NCBI GenBank assembly: GCA_014155875.1
Contig: JACEFZ010028122.1
Location: 1-64,000 of the forward strand
Source of the DNA: Cepaea nemoralis
Taxonomy: Eukaryota; Mollusca; Gastropoda; Stylommatophora; Helicidae
Length of the DNA stretch: 64,000 nt
Direction: 5' to 3'
The notes under the pieces were generated by a model. That model was not told where the DNA came from, did not search any database, and saw only the letters and a program-made list of their open reading frames with translations. Of this stretch, positions 1 to 10,589 are shown piece by piece; the first letter of the stretch is position 1; every line of letters starts with the position of its first letter. The position numbers and the translations under genes are program-made.

Positions 1-438
1 CACACTTCCCACTGTGCCCATATGCTAGAATCTGAAGTATACAGCACACACATTCCCACTGTGTCCATATGCTAGAATCTGAAGTATACAACACACACAT
101 TCCCACTGCGTCCATATGCTAGAATCTGAAGTATACAACATACACATTCCCACTGCGTCCATATGCTAGAATCTGAAGTATACAACACACACATTCCCAC
201 TGTGCCCATATGCTAGAATCTGAAGTATACAGCACACACATTCCCACTGCGCCCATATGCTAGAATCTGAAGTATACAACACACACATTCCCACTGCGCC
301 CATATGCTAGAATCTGAAGTATACAACACACACATTCCCACTGTGTCCATATGCTAGAATCTGAAGTATACAACACACATTCCCACTGTGTCCATATGCT
401 AGAATCTGAAGTATACAACACACACATTCCCACTGTAA
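1..438. repeat. 47-bp minisatellite, about 9 copies
   Basis: Tandem units containing CATATGCTAGAATCTGAAGT spaced 47 bases apart from the left edge to about 438. The array probably continues left of the window. Variation is mostly GTGTCC/GTGCCC/GCGTCC and small CA-length changes. Confidence 0.95.
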
Positions 439-439
439 T

Positions 440-780
440 TTCAATGGTGTCAGCATGGTGAATGGATAAGAACGCTGGCTTTTAAACATCCCTAGTGCTA
501 ATGCTAGGTAGGGGGTTTAACCCCCTACATCCCGAGTGCTGATGCTAGGTAGGGGGTTTAACCCCCTACACCGGCCAGTTTTACTAAAATGTTGACTTCT
601 CGTCCTTGACATGGGGATATAAATTACAAGTACCTCTGAATTCAGAGTAGGTATGCTTAATGGCGAGCGACACTGTTAATAGGGAAAGCTAATCCATACA
701 CAGAATTCAGTCCAGTGCTACTAGAAGTAGCGTGTATGGACTACGCTTGAGTCAAGGCGAGCAAGCACAAAACAACAAAA
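440..780 (+). repeat. SINE family A copy with internal duplication
   Basis: tRNA-derived SINE: head with GGATAAGAACGC, a B-box-like GGGTTTAACCCCC, then a body with AAATGTTGACTTCTCGTCCT, CAAGTACCTCTGAA, GACACTGTTAATAGGGAAAG and an A-rich tail. A segment of about 40 bases covering the B-box region is present twice in tandem. Other copies: 1722-1985, 7376-7500, 20279-20498, 20510-20785, 20800-20925, 39925-40190, 62438-62715. Confidence 0.8.
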
Positions 781-802
781 TTCAATTGTCTACAACAGTA
801 AT

Positions 803-995
803 TTTCAACTGACAATCATGTCCTTGTGTTTACACAAAATTGGCTTGGTGATATGAATGGCAACTGCTGCAGCTAATCTTAACATTCGTTCATTTTATGC
901 ATTAAAACATGCAGTTTATGTTGTGTGTGCTGCAGTATGCACCTGATGAGATGCAGCGTCTGTTGTTAGTGTTTTCATTATTCAAATTCACTACA
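803..995. mobile_element. Penelope-like element end fragments in opposite orientation
   Basis: 803-835 read on the minus strand encodes CKHKDMIVS, matching the C-terminus of the GIY-YIG fragment at 41.2-41.7 kb (CKQKDMLVS). About 900-990 on the plus strand matches the 3' flank of that fragment (GTATGCACCTGATGAGATGC, TTCATTATTCAAATTCACTA). Two ends of one family therefore lie back to back. Confidence 0.55.
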
Positions 996-1160
996 GGAAA
1001 ACATTGTTTTGAAATTGTCTCTATATCTGGATTCTATTTTGAAACAGGTGATTCTTAATGTGAAGATATCACTTAATCTCTCTTTAAAATATTTTGTTAT
1101 ATTTTTTTGTGTGTATGTGTGTATTAATGCTGACTTCTTTGTTTCCATCCTCTCCTTTAG

Positions 1161-1253
1161 CTGGGACCGCCAAGTCGGAGAACATTATCTGTTGAGGAAC
1201 ACAGATGAAAACAGAGAATTAATGCGCAAGTTAACGGATACTGCAAGAAAGTT
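1161..1253 (+). CDS. MSL3: MSL3 exon: chromo-barrel C-terminal part
   Basis: Follows a pyrimidine-rich tract and AG at 1159-1160; donor GTAAGT starts at 1254. The first base completes a codon begun upstream, then the exon reads WDRQVGEHYLLRNTDENREL and ends RKLTDTARK plus two bases (phase 2). The W-D-R...E...LR-x-T-D-E-N-R pattern is the end of the MSL3 chromo-barrel; the human protein has a very similar WDRW...EDHVLRDTDENR segment. The N-terminal strands and the first aromatic-cage residues must lie on exons left of the window. No start codon for the gene is visible here; the ATG at 1009 that opens this frame lies in intron sequence. Confidence 0.88.
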
Positions 1254-1321
1254 GTAAGTAAATTAAGGTGATGGGAGGCAGAAAAAATTAAATTCTATAA
1301 TATTTAATTTCTGTGTTCTGA

Positions 1322-1446
1322 TGTGTTATAGGATTTCTTCTTCTGCGTTCATCCAGAGTGTTTTTTTTCCGATGTAATTGTGCTGTGCCTGTTTACTTGC
1401 GCCTTTGGGCTGGCACATCCAACTTCTGTGTTAACCTTCCCGGGTT
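1322..1446 (-). mobile_element. Short (GAA)n-tailed LINE 3' fragment
   Basis: On the minus strand this begins near CCGGGAAGGTTAAC and ends with a GAAGAA tail (TTCTTC at the left end). It matches the terminal ~145 bases of the intact LINE at 23983-28964. It lies in the MSL3 intron after the 1161 exon. Confidence 0.75.
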
Positions 1447-1719
1447 GGTATAGAGTGTGATACTGAAGACGGCTGATCAATAAAATACTGTTAAATTGAC
1501 TATGCACTTAATGGTTGCCATGGAAACCACAATAAACAGCTGCCATATTGGATTTCTTAAGTTTGATCTAAAACAGTCACTTTTTAATTTACAGACTCAA
1601 TTGTTGGTATACTTGTACATAAATATACCCTTTAAATTCTTACAGAAGCTTTTAATGATATCACTTGACATTATTTTTCTTCATAATTTAAAAAACAAAA
1701 TTTGTTTCTTTTTTTGCAG

Positions 1720-1737
1720 GCCCACATTGCCGAACAG
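1720..1737 (+). CDS. MSL3: Possible 18-nt MSL3 microexon (SINE-borne donor)
   Basis: An 18-nt segment sits between a strong acceptor (T-rich tract then GCAG) and GTAAGA. Its length is a multiple of three, so including it (residues PTLPN added) or skipping it both keep the frame between the 1161 and 6060 exons. However, the segment and its donor align with the 5' head of SINE family A found elsewhere in the window, so this may be a SINE that brought a donor site, or no exon at all. Transcript evidence would decide. Confidence 0.3.
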
Positions 1738-1985
1738 GTAAGAACGCGCCGAGGTTAGCGGTTCAACCCCTACACCGGACAGCTGGACTAAAATGTTGAC
1801 CTGTCGTCCTTGACTTGGGGACACAAATTACAAGTACCTCTGAAGTCGGAGTGGGTTCGCCTGATGGCGAGGGACACTGTTAATAGGGAAAGCTAACCCA
1901 TACGCAAAATTCAGTCCATCACTGCTATAAATAGTGTGTAGGACTACACTTGAGTTCAAAGCGAGTGAGCAAAAAAAAAAATATT
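1722..1985 (+). repeat. SINE family A copy
   Basis: Shares the head TAAGAACGC, a B-box-like GGTTCAACCCC, the TGTTGACCTGTCGTCCTTGA core and an A-run tail at about 1970-1982. Its first bases overlap the possible microexon at 1720-1737. Confidence 0.8.
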
Positions 1986-2059
1986 TCAACATTTTCCTTG
2001 ACAATTTTTGTGGTTTTTGACTGCTGCACCAAAACTAAATCTTAATTTTTAAAAATATG

Positions 2060-3440
2060 CTCTATTCATAACGTAGGCAATACAATGAAGAAAACGTGTG
2101 CACAATTCCATTATAATCTGACAAATAGTTTTTGAGAAAAATGTACCTAAGTACCAAAAAAAAACTGGAAAATGAGAAAATGGGAGGAAAACAAATTATT
2201 TTCATGTTTTTTTATACTAATAAAGTGATCTTACTGCTAAAACAAGTTATTTTACAGATAAAAACAGTTTCTAACAGTATATGACAATTAGAACAATCCT
2301 GCTGCATATGCAGGACCTCCCTCCAGGGCATGCAGCTCCCCTTGTCTCCTCAGTTTGGCTGCCTTTTCGTTGTTGCGTCTCTTAGTTTGCTTGATTTCAA
2401 AGCTATTTCTAACTCTCTTCTGCATCCTAGATGCTCCTAGTCTCTTCATATGCAAGCCTGTAGAACATCCAAAGAAACTGGGCAGTATCTTGGGCAGCAG
2501 CAGCTCCAAAGTTGAACTCTCTTGCAGCATTTACAACTGCAAACTGAACGCGTTTGCTTGGGGCAAAGTTATCTTTAGTACAGCGAGTCCAGATCAAGAT
2601 GTGTAAAAACTCATTTCAATTCTGAGTTTCTCCTGACACACATCTACTAAGTAGTTTAGTGTCAGACAGCCTGCCATAAATAAGCAAAAGACATTTCTCT
2701 AGCTTGTCATGTGAGTAACATCTTGTCATGAGGAAGTATCTCCAGATCTTCTAACTTTGAATATAGCTTATTCGCTTTGTTGTGAAAACTTTGTGATGAA
2801 GACCTTGCAGGTCCATATTTCCACAAAAATTATTGAATGTTGTTGCACCATCCCACAAACTAATGCAGAATATACTGACTGGCTGTTGATGGCAAAAGAT
2901 CTATTCCCCATCATTACTTCTTGCGACAAGGTATCTTCCACAAACTACTTCTTCACAACAAGAATAGTAAACCTCTGCATGCACAGCTAATCCTTTGGCT
3001 TTTTTGCTGTCAGTTTTAAAAATAAGACTAGTATTTTTACATACTGGACAACATAACGATTTGATGATTTCATTCATTTCTGAACAGTCAACTACTGCTC
3101 TGTGTTCCAGTTTTTGGTATAAATTGTCACAACAGAAACACACTTGATGCTAGAGGAGTTATTATATTTAAACATATCTCTTTTAAATTGGCTTCTTTGT
3201 TTTTTCTTCAATAAAAGAGTCACTTACACAACTTTGAGAAGAACACGATGGTATTGATTCATTCAGGTTCACTGTCAAATAAACTTTTAGATGGCATGTG
3301 CTGTTTAGCTTGGTCGGATTCAGAGTTTTATGTAATGTTCATGACGTTCTGGTAGGCTTAACGGTGCTTACGAGCATTTGCCAGTGATTTCTTATGTTGA
3401 GCAGATGACTGGATGTTAAATTTCTTGGTATGAGGCATTT
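2060..3440 (-). pseudogene. Mutator-like transposase remnant
   Basis: Minus-strand pieces read CDNLYQKLEHRAVVDCSEMN, a cysteine block CCPVCKNTSLIFK and KAKGLAVHAEVYYSCCEE, then after stops GASRMQKRVRNSFE and an R/K-rich C-terminus. An R-x-V-D...C-x-x-C...CGLA/GLA...C pattern followed by a lysine-rich tail is typical of the Mutator-like transposase domain in invertebrate genomes. The family call is from recall. Multiple stops and frameshifts show it is dead. No terminal inverted repeats were confirmed. Confidence 0.45.
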
Positions 3441-4140
3441 TTCAATTCGGCGTTTCAATCGGTCGCCAAGCGTAAACGTAACAAAACAGCCATCTTGGGA
3501 AAAAATTGGATGCACCCGTGATCAGTTTCAGCCAACGAGAATCGCGCATTGCTTACGGTCATGTGTAGTGTTCTATGTATGGGAGTTTCCATAAGATTAT
3601 TGATTCGAAAGAAATAGGAGTGTTAGCAATTACACAATCTTGAACCTTCACGAACAGTTAGGGGAGATCGTGACCATTAAAGTGGTGTATAATACATGTG
3701 GTTACATCATTGCGCAGATACCGATGCTATGGTTTGAAAAACATCAATTTTGTAACAATTTTCAATAAGTAGACAATTTTACACCTAGGGTGGTTTCAGT
3801 AAAATATTAATATTGCATTAAAATAACATTTTTTAAGCAAAAACAAGTACCAAATCTGATAGAAGACATGCTAAGGTGTATAAAAATTGAACTATTCCAA
3901 ACATAGCCAAATTAACCCAAAATTATTATTTTTTGTGCGGCACATCGCCCTAAAACCTGTTGCTTTTAGTAAGTTTCATTTCTGTTCACGTTTTCACATT
4001 GTAGTTCCCACCATGGCTGTACACTCTCATTAGGGTCTCTCGACTAGCTACAGCAAGTTAGCAACTTTGTAAGAATGGCATTAGAGAAAAGAATGTCACT
4101 CTCCCAGCCAACCATCGCAGCCGTACAGGACAGTTAAAGC
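3441..4140. other. Intronic, AT-rich, no gene seen
   Basis: No coding pattern, tandem array or recognised repeat was found here. Part of it may belong to the flank of the Mutator-like element. Confidence 0.5.
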
Positions 4141-4330
4141 AGTGGCATAGTGGTTAGTTAACTTGCCTGCAAAGACAGTGGTCCCAGTTCAGTCCTCAGC
4201 GGAGGCAGGATTATTTTTCTGTACAGTAGGGTTCTGGTCGGACCCAGGCTCAAAATGAATACGAGATAATTTTCTGAATTTTGTGGGAGTTGTCTGGGAA
4301 GAACAATTGACGGGACAGGGGAACTGCTTG
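4141..4330 (+). repeat. tRNA-derived SINE
   Basis: Contains TGGCATAGTGGTTAG (A-box-like) and GGTCCCAGTTCAGTCC (B-box-like) about 35 bases apart, as in a tRNA head, followed by an unrelated body. It is not a functional tRNA: the acceptor stem and anticodon arm are not maintained. Confidence 0.5.
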
Positions 4331-4479
4331 TGCCACCTCATTTGTTATGGTTTAGAATATGTGAAGGCTTAAAATTTCATACCCCTATGGCAGTATCAGT
4401 TATGGGATTACTGTATTCTTTATAGACAGTCTTATGGGACAGTTAATAAGTTGGTTGCATGTCCTTTCCAGGAAGTTGC

Positions 4480-4640
4480 GGTAAACCTCAGCATTTTTTG
4501 GACTTTTTGTCATTTACTAGGCAATTTATGTTCAGTAGTTTGCCATGACTTTCTGAACTGCCAATGCTCATATCATTGTGAAATCAACGAAAAGAGATCT
4601 GCTCCTAAATTGCCAGTGGCTGATTTTAAACCCTCAACCC
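4480..4640 (-). repeat. SINE family C copy
   Basis: Contains the family C core, read on the minus strand as GGCAAACTACTGAACATAAA then TTGCC, next to a diverged tRNA-like head. Other copies of the family: 16188-16360 interrupted by Tigger, 40970-41160, 41845-41985, 42430-42625, 48198-48420, 51293-51530, 57658-57870, 62270-62420. Confidence 0.6.
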
Positions 4641-5560
4641 ACTATGTCAGGAATTGTCCAGTTGCATCACTAACCAATAACCCAGAGACGGAGACTTTAT
4701 GGGACAGTCAAGCCAATAAATATAGCACTTCATAAAGTAATACAAGTGAAGGATCCTTTTGCTTTATGGGGCAGTAAATGCTGTGAAATAGACAGATGTG
4801 TGGGACTGTAAATGCAAAGAAGTGGATAGTTTTGTGGGATAGTGAATGGAAGTTTTGTGGGACAGTAAATGCAATAAAAACTGGCCTTTGTTTAAGTCAA
4901 CAATATGCATATTTGACAAACAGAGACATGTTAATGTGGACAAACAAACTATAGATGACACCATCATAGACTTGGCTCTTGCAGACTGTCATCATGTCTT
5001 ACATGTCTTACTTAATCATTCAGTGGGAAAAACTGCTTGGTAACATGAGAAACTTAAGACAAACTGCTTGCTGTATATGAGGAATGGATAGGTTATATGA
5101 GATTAATTGGAAGAAAATATTTCATTCCATTTTGTAAAAAAAGGTGTTCAGTACCCCTTAAACTGTCGATTTCTCAGTTAGTTATAATTGGGGCCCTTAT
5201 GGTGTTTTCCTGTCTGCATGCCAAAATAGAGCTGCATGTTCCGCTTCCTGGATTATAGGTGCTTTCTGTCTCAAATATCTGAAGGATGAGGAATAAGGAT
5301 TATTTTGCTGCCAAGAGAAAACTTGGTAACTATCAAGAGGAGACACTCAGTCAGTAACTGTGAAAAGCAGACAACTCAGTCAGTAACTGTGAAGAGCAGA
5401 CAACTTAGCAACTGTCATGAGCATACAACTCAGCAACCGTCAAAAGCAAAAATTCAGTAGCTGCCAAAAGCAAACAACTTACTAACCATGAGACATCAGC
5501 AACAAGAACTATGATATCTGATATTTTGAGAAGAAAATAAATATATGGATAAGACTAAGT
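4640..5560. repeat. Degenerate minisatellite region
   Basis: Diverged repeats of GGGACAGTAAATGC-like units (4690-4880), and of CAACTCAGTCAGTAACTGTG-like units at 5340-5500. No gene. Confidence 0.6.
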
Positions 5561-5639
5561 CAATTAAAAACAAAATCTGCCTAAATGGAAGTTTGAATAC
5601 ATGGTGACCGGGTCAGCAGGCAAACATGCTAGTCACTGC

Positions 5640-5933
<294 letters not shown>

Positions 5934-6059
5934 AAAATATTTCTTCCCCTGGATATACACCTAGTGTGTGCTAAACATTTATCACTGTTGTATAACTTGA
6001 AATACTTGGTTAGCATCTATGATGTTCTGAATAATTGTATGCTCTTTACTCATTGGCAG

Positions 6060-6189
6060 CTGTAAAAAAAACAGTCAGAGGAGACGAAAGATAAATACAA
6101 TTCTTCATGAAGCATTTGGAGGAGCTCCCCCTGAATTTGATGTTATTACCGACAGCGAAGAATCTGATGATGAATCAGATTCAGGAAAG
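6060..6189 (+). CDS. MSL3: MSL3 exon: basic and acidic linker
   Basis: Acceptor CAG at 6057-6059, donor GTAGGA at 6190. The first base completes a split codon; the exon then encodes 43 residues beginning CKKNSQRRRK and ending in an acidic run TDSEESDDESDSGK, phase 0. A basic patch directly after the chromo-barrel followed by an acidic serine-rich stretch is also the layout of the human protein (a KKKR patch, then S/E/D-rich). The basic run may help nuclear import or DNA contact (inference). A long (TC)n tract ends about 130 bases upstream. Confidence 0.85.
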
Positions 6190-6243
6190 GTAGGAATAGT
6201 TGTGCCTTGAGAGAATTAGACAGTAAACATTCAGACATCATGA

Positions 6244-6925
6244 CAAATTCAAGTTACAGCATGTCTCATCTCATCTCATCATGTTCCTCTTGTACCTTGC
6301 GATGTCGAGGTGAAGCATAAACATCGTGAGAATGCCCGATTATGGGCTTCGATGTATCGATATTCCCATGGACTCTGCTATTCCCTCCGTCCAACGTTTA
6401 CGTGTTCGGTCCTCTTCCTCTGTTTCCATCTGGTCTGTACATCATTGCTTGTTGTGGTATGACTGTTGACTGGTAACCTACTTGCATGGCCAAACCATTT
6501 GACTTGCTGCTTTCTAATAAAATCTAGTGCTGCTTATAATCCCTCACTTAGTCCTGATTCTTCATTTGATCTGATCGCTTCTTGATACGTTGCGTATTCT
6601 TCTCAGGAATCTCATTTCTGTTGTGATTTTTCTTTTCTCTTTTTCTGTCATTGTCCAGGTTTGGCATTGGTAGCATAAAGTTGGTAGGAAGTTTGTATTG
6701 TAGAGTGCTTTCTTAGTAACTATTGATACATTTTTGTTCTATAGTATTGTCCAATGAGTTGGTTTGCCTTATTGCATCTTTTTTCGATCTCGACTTCTGA
6801 ATCGCCATTTGATGTTGATATACTTCCTAGGTACTTGAAGCTCTTTACTTGTTTCAGGGGGTGTTCGATTATGTGAATTGTTGTTGTTTGTTTATACTTT
6901 TTAGTTTTTCTATGAGCAGTATGAA
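6244..6925 (-). mobile_element. RTE-like LINE 3' fragment
   Basis: Minus strand equivalent of the C-terminus and 3' end of the RTE-like LINE at 55.3-57.6 kb: it contains the YQCQTWT region, the GRGRPRKRW-type tail region and a (GATGA)n end (ATCTCATCTCATCATG on the plus strand). It is 5'-truncated and carries many substitutions. Confidence 0.8.
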
Positions 6926-7077
6926 AATCCCCTGCCGGCTTGTTAGGCCAGTCGCAAGTAGAGAAAAAGTGAGAATGTGAAATATGAAGTTTTCAACTGT
7001 TGGGGATTTTTAAAGCAACAAGATAGATTCCTTAAGCTGAAATATACAACAAACATAATTATCCACAGTAATTTCAG

Positions 7078-7365
7078 TTGCCCAAAGTTGGCTTTTCTAT
7101 GTGAATCGTAATGAGAGACACAGAAGCTGATTTTGTGCAAACAAAAAGACATGATAGTCAGTTTGACTACCATAGTAGACAATTTAAATTATTGTGGGAA
7201 AATGTGTGTTTTATATTTCAGCTAGAAGAATTTATCTAAATACTTTAGTTTATGTTGTGTGATTTCTGCAGTATGTACCTGATGAGATGCAGTAAAATAT
7301 GCCAGGCAATAAATTATACAATATACAATCTATTGTTTGTGTCTTCATTATTCAAATTCACTAGG
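7078..7365 (+). mobile_element. Penelope-like element 3' fragment
   Basis: Encodes the end of the GIY-YIG protein (CKQKDMIVSL) and then the same 3' flank as the 41.2-kb copy (GTATGTACCTGATGAGATGC, TATGCCAGGCAATAAAT, TTCATTATTCAAATTCACTA). Confidence 0.7.
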
Positions 7366-7375
7366 GGAAATTATT

Positions 7376-7500
7376 GCGAGGGACACTGGTAATAGGGAAA
7401 GCTAATCCACATCCAAAAATCAGTCCATGGCACTACAAGTAGTAACATGTGTATGGACTATGCTTGAGTTCAAAGTGAACAAGAACAAAAATAAAAACAA
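7376..7500 (+). repeat. SINE family A, 5'-truncated
   Basis: Body and tail only (GACACTGGTAATAGGGAAAG onward), inserted directly after the Penelope-like fragment, upstream of the 7691 exon. Confidence 0.75.
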
Positions 7501-7690
7501 GTTCTGTGTTACTTGTTTAGAGTTAGGTTCATTCAGTACTGTTGGTATAAATATTGTATTTTTATATGTGGAATGGGATATGATAATTGACTTGAAGCTA
7601 TGCTATGTTTCCTGTTTATGGTCGAGACTACAATATTGTGTTTTATGCATGTTTTAATCAGCTGTGTGTTTATTTTTGGTTAATTTCAGA

Positions 7691-7732
7691 AAACCGGACG
7701 AGGAAAAGTGGGACAAGAGAAGAAAAGACAGG
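7691..7732 (+). CDS. MSL3: MSL3 exon: short basic linker
   Basis: Forty-two bases between TTTCAG and GTTAAA, phase 0 on both sides, encoding KTGRGKVGQEKKRQ. It has no domain of its own and continues the charged linker between chromo-barrel and MRG domain. Support comes from phase compatibility, coding character and position 195 bases before the next clear exon. The donor is weak (GTTAAA), so some isoforms may skip it without a frameshift. Confidence 0.68.
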
Positions 7733-7927
7733 TTAAATTTAAGTAATTCTTTGATGATTTTATCTGTTATTGTTTCATTATATTTGTTAAAAGTTAAAGG
7801 TGAAAGGATTGGACATTGTAATATTGTTCAATAATGGATGTGCATAGTCGCTTTAATTCTTTGCTGATATTCTTTATTTTGCCTTCCTGTCATTGGTTTT
7901 GATTTTCAATAAATGTTATTGTTTCAG

Positions 7928-8014
7928 AAAACAAGTCTTGTAGAATACGACATTCCAGAAAGTTTAAAGACACAGTTGGAAGAAGATTACATCCTTATAA
8001 ACAAGAAAAATAAG
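7928..8014 (+). CDS. MSL3: MSL3 exon: start of MRG domain
   Basis: Acceptor TTTCAG at 7922-7927, weak donor GTTTAT at 8015, 29 codons, phase 0. The residues run EYDIPESLKTQLEEDYILIN then KKNK. This matches the MRG-domain opening of MSL3 and MRG15 (IPE-x-LK-x-x-L-x-x-D...IN/IT), where the first helices pack before the ILE-x-(Y/F) helix encoded by the next exon. Confidence 0.88.
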
Positions 8015-8075
8015 GTTTATATTGCCTGTTGTTGATTCTTTATTGACATGTATTTAGTTTTTAGAAACATACATT

Positions 8076-8240
8076 ATGTTAATGGATATCATCATTATCA
8101 TCATGGACCATGCCTATAAGTGTGGGCATTCTAGGGTCGTTGCCTCACACATCATCATCATCATCATCATCATCATCATGGACCATGCCTATAAGTGTGG
8201 GCATTCTAGGGTCATTGTCTCACACATCACCAGAGTCCTG
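8076..8240. repeat. (ATC)n with duplicated 75-bp unit
   Basis: Two copies of a GGACCATGCCTATAAGTGTG unit separated by ATC trinucleotide runs. Confidence 0.85.
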
Positions 8241-8354
8241 GATCAGATTTGTGTACTTGACCTGATCATGCCATGTGGCCTAGCAACGCATATATTTATT
8301 TCTTTTTCTTCCCCACACTCTTTTTCCCCATCAAGTTTGCCAGTTGTCACTTAG

Positions 8355-9060
8355 TTTTCTTCTTCTTTTGTTTGCTTGAAATTTGTCTGTAACTGCAATG
8401 TTGTCTCTTGTTTGAATTTGTCTATATCCAGTGTTGTTTCTTGTTTGAATTTGTCTATTTCTGCAATGTTGTCTCTTGTATAAATTTAACTGTCTTTTTT
8501 AGATCACTCAGTGGTCCATAGAGTTTATCTTCCATTGTTGTTTCTTTAGGCCAGAAGGTTTGTCTAGATATGTAATATTTTAGGCAGTCTTGGAGTATTT
8601 GATCTGCTGTCAGCGGCGCCAGTCCACATGTACTCATGACTGATTTGCCAATCTTGAATTTTGTATATATGTGGTTATGTAATCTATTGTGTCCTCTTCT
8701 GAGGCGCAGAATAATGATTTGTTCTGGCCTGTCCATAACATGGTAGTTGTCTTAAACAGATTTTGGTGGCTTTCTGATTGATTTGATTATTATCTTTTGG
8801 TGGTATGTAACGGGTATGTCAAGTTTTTCAAGTTTATGTCTCCTCTTAAGGTGCCAACAAATTTTTTTCTTATTTGACTAATTTCTCTAATCAATTTATA
8901 GATTTCATTTGATTCCTGGACTGCCTCATTTGTGTTTTCATCCTTCCAAGATATTCTTTGCAAATTCCTTGGAAACCATATGTAAGTTGTTGAATTATAG
9001 TTTCTTAAACATCTATAAAGAACGTAGTTTGCCATTGTTTTCCTTCTTGGCAGTGACCTT
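8355..9060 (-). pseudogene. RNase H-type LINE 3' fragment (family 2)
   Basis: Minus strand encodes MDRPEQIIILRLRRGHNRLH, then CGLAPLTADQILQDC, matching the C-terminus of the antisense LINE at 29.6-35.0 kb. A (GAA)n tail appears as TTCTTCTTCTTTT at the left end. Frameshifts and stops separate an upstream piece (8790-9035). Confidence 0.8.
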
Positions 9061-9299
9061 ACTGGTCAGTGACTATAGGAATGGCCTCTATAGATCTTCT
9101 TCTTACAGTCACAAACTTGAAGCATAACCAACAACTGCCGGTCTATCACTCTGAAGTTTAACCCACAACATACTCCCGTGGTTTCATATTACTCTACTCA
9201 AGAGGCTGAATGGGTTCCACCTTGCCCAGGAGATGAGGTTGAAAAACCTAAACATAATTCTGGAGTCAGTCCCGGTTTCTCAGGAGCCAATCCTATCTT

Positions 9300-9485
9300 C
9301 AGATGAGCCAATCCCGTGTTCTCAGGTGCCAGTCACATTTTCTTGGTAGCCAATCACATTTTCTCACGAGCCAGTCCCATTTTCTCATAAGCCAGTCCCA
9401 TTTTCTCATGAGCCAGTCCCATTTTCTCACGAGCCAGTCCCATTTTCTCACGAGCCAGTCCCATTTTCTCACAAACCGGCATATT
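9300..9485. repeat. ~20-bp minisatellite
   Basis: About eight units of the type CCAGTCCCATTTTCTCACGA. Units vary at two or three positions. Confidence 0.9.
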
Positions 9486-9780
9486 CTTTTGCAAACACTG
9501 GCTAAGAAAACAATTTAACATTCAGGCACCATGCTAAAATGTCCAGGTCTCACGGCACCCAAGTGCCTATATTTTTTCTATCCTTGTCCAAGAGTGTCCT
9601 GTAGGCTAGCAGAGGGAAGGAGGTGCCTTCAGCCTTTGATAGGGGATAACCCCACCTCCCACCCATGTTGAATGATCAAGTAGATAAGGTAAATACATTA
9701 CAAAATTTTGACGATGGACATTTTATATTTATTGTCCAGGTTATTTATACCTCTCACAGATATGGGCTGATTCCAAGCGA

Positions 9781-10350
9781 ATGAAAAAGTGGAAGAAGAA
9801 GATACCTCTCCTTTCTGTCTTTTCTTTCTTCCCATCCATCCCTTTTCTCTCTCTTTGCTTCTCTCTTTCTCTCTCTCTCTCTATTTCATTTCCTTGTCGC
9901 CTTCCCTCTCTTCTTGTTTCCCTTTGTCTCTCACCTTCTGTCTCTCTACCTGTTTCTCTAATTTCCTCTTTTTCTGTTTTCCTCCCTCGTTTCCCTTTAT
10001 CTATCACCTTCCCTCACTCTACTTGTTTTTCTCTAATTCTCTGTCTTTCTATCTGTTTCTTTTGTTTTCCATTGTGCTCCTGTTCTCTCTACCTCTTTTC
10101 TCTTTGTTCCTCTTTGTTTCTTTCTTTCCCCTATCTTTATCTGTCTCTCTCTTGTTTCCTTCTATTTCTTTCCTTCCCTCTTTTCCTCTATCTATGTCTC
10201 ATATTTGTTTTTCTCTGTCTCTCAGCTTCTCTTTCATTGTCTCTTTGTCAGTGTTTCCTCTCTCTGTTCCACTGTGCTTCTAATTTTGCACATTCTCTCA
10301 GACACACTCCTTTTCTCCCTTCTCCAGAGATTTGTATCTCCTATTCTCTC
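9781..10350. repeat. Polypyrimidine low-complexity tract
   Basis: C/T-rich sequence on the plus strand with irregular CTCTCT and TTTCTT runs; the 214-codon open frame across it reads only S/L/F/P and is not a gene. Confidence 0.9.
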
Positions 10351-10589
10351 TTATTCCCAGTCGAGCAGATCACAGGACATGGAAAGACACTGTTATATTC
10401 AGATGGTGTTTTAGTGTATCGCTGAGGCAGGGATAGAGTTCAGGTTGCTGGAGAACATCAAAGTGAATCTGACCGCATAAACATGTGCGGAGAGGCAGAG
10501 GCACTGGTCACGCCAATAAAGGCAACAATGACATGGTTCTCATTGAATAACCATATTGTCAACACTGCAAGAGAGCTGTAAGTTTATGC

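Noticed and set aside
9781..10425. 214-codon Ser/Leu/Phe-rich frame
   Set aside because: Low-complexity pyrimidine tract; no domain, no splice context.
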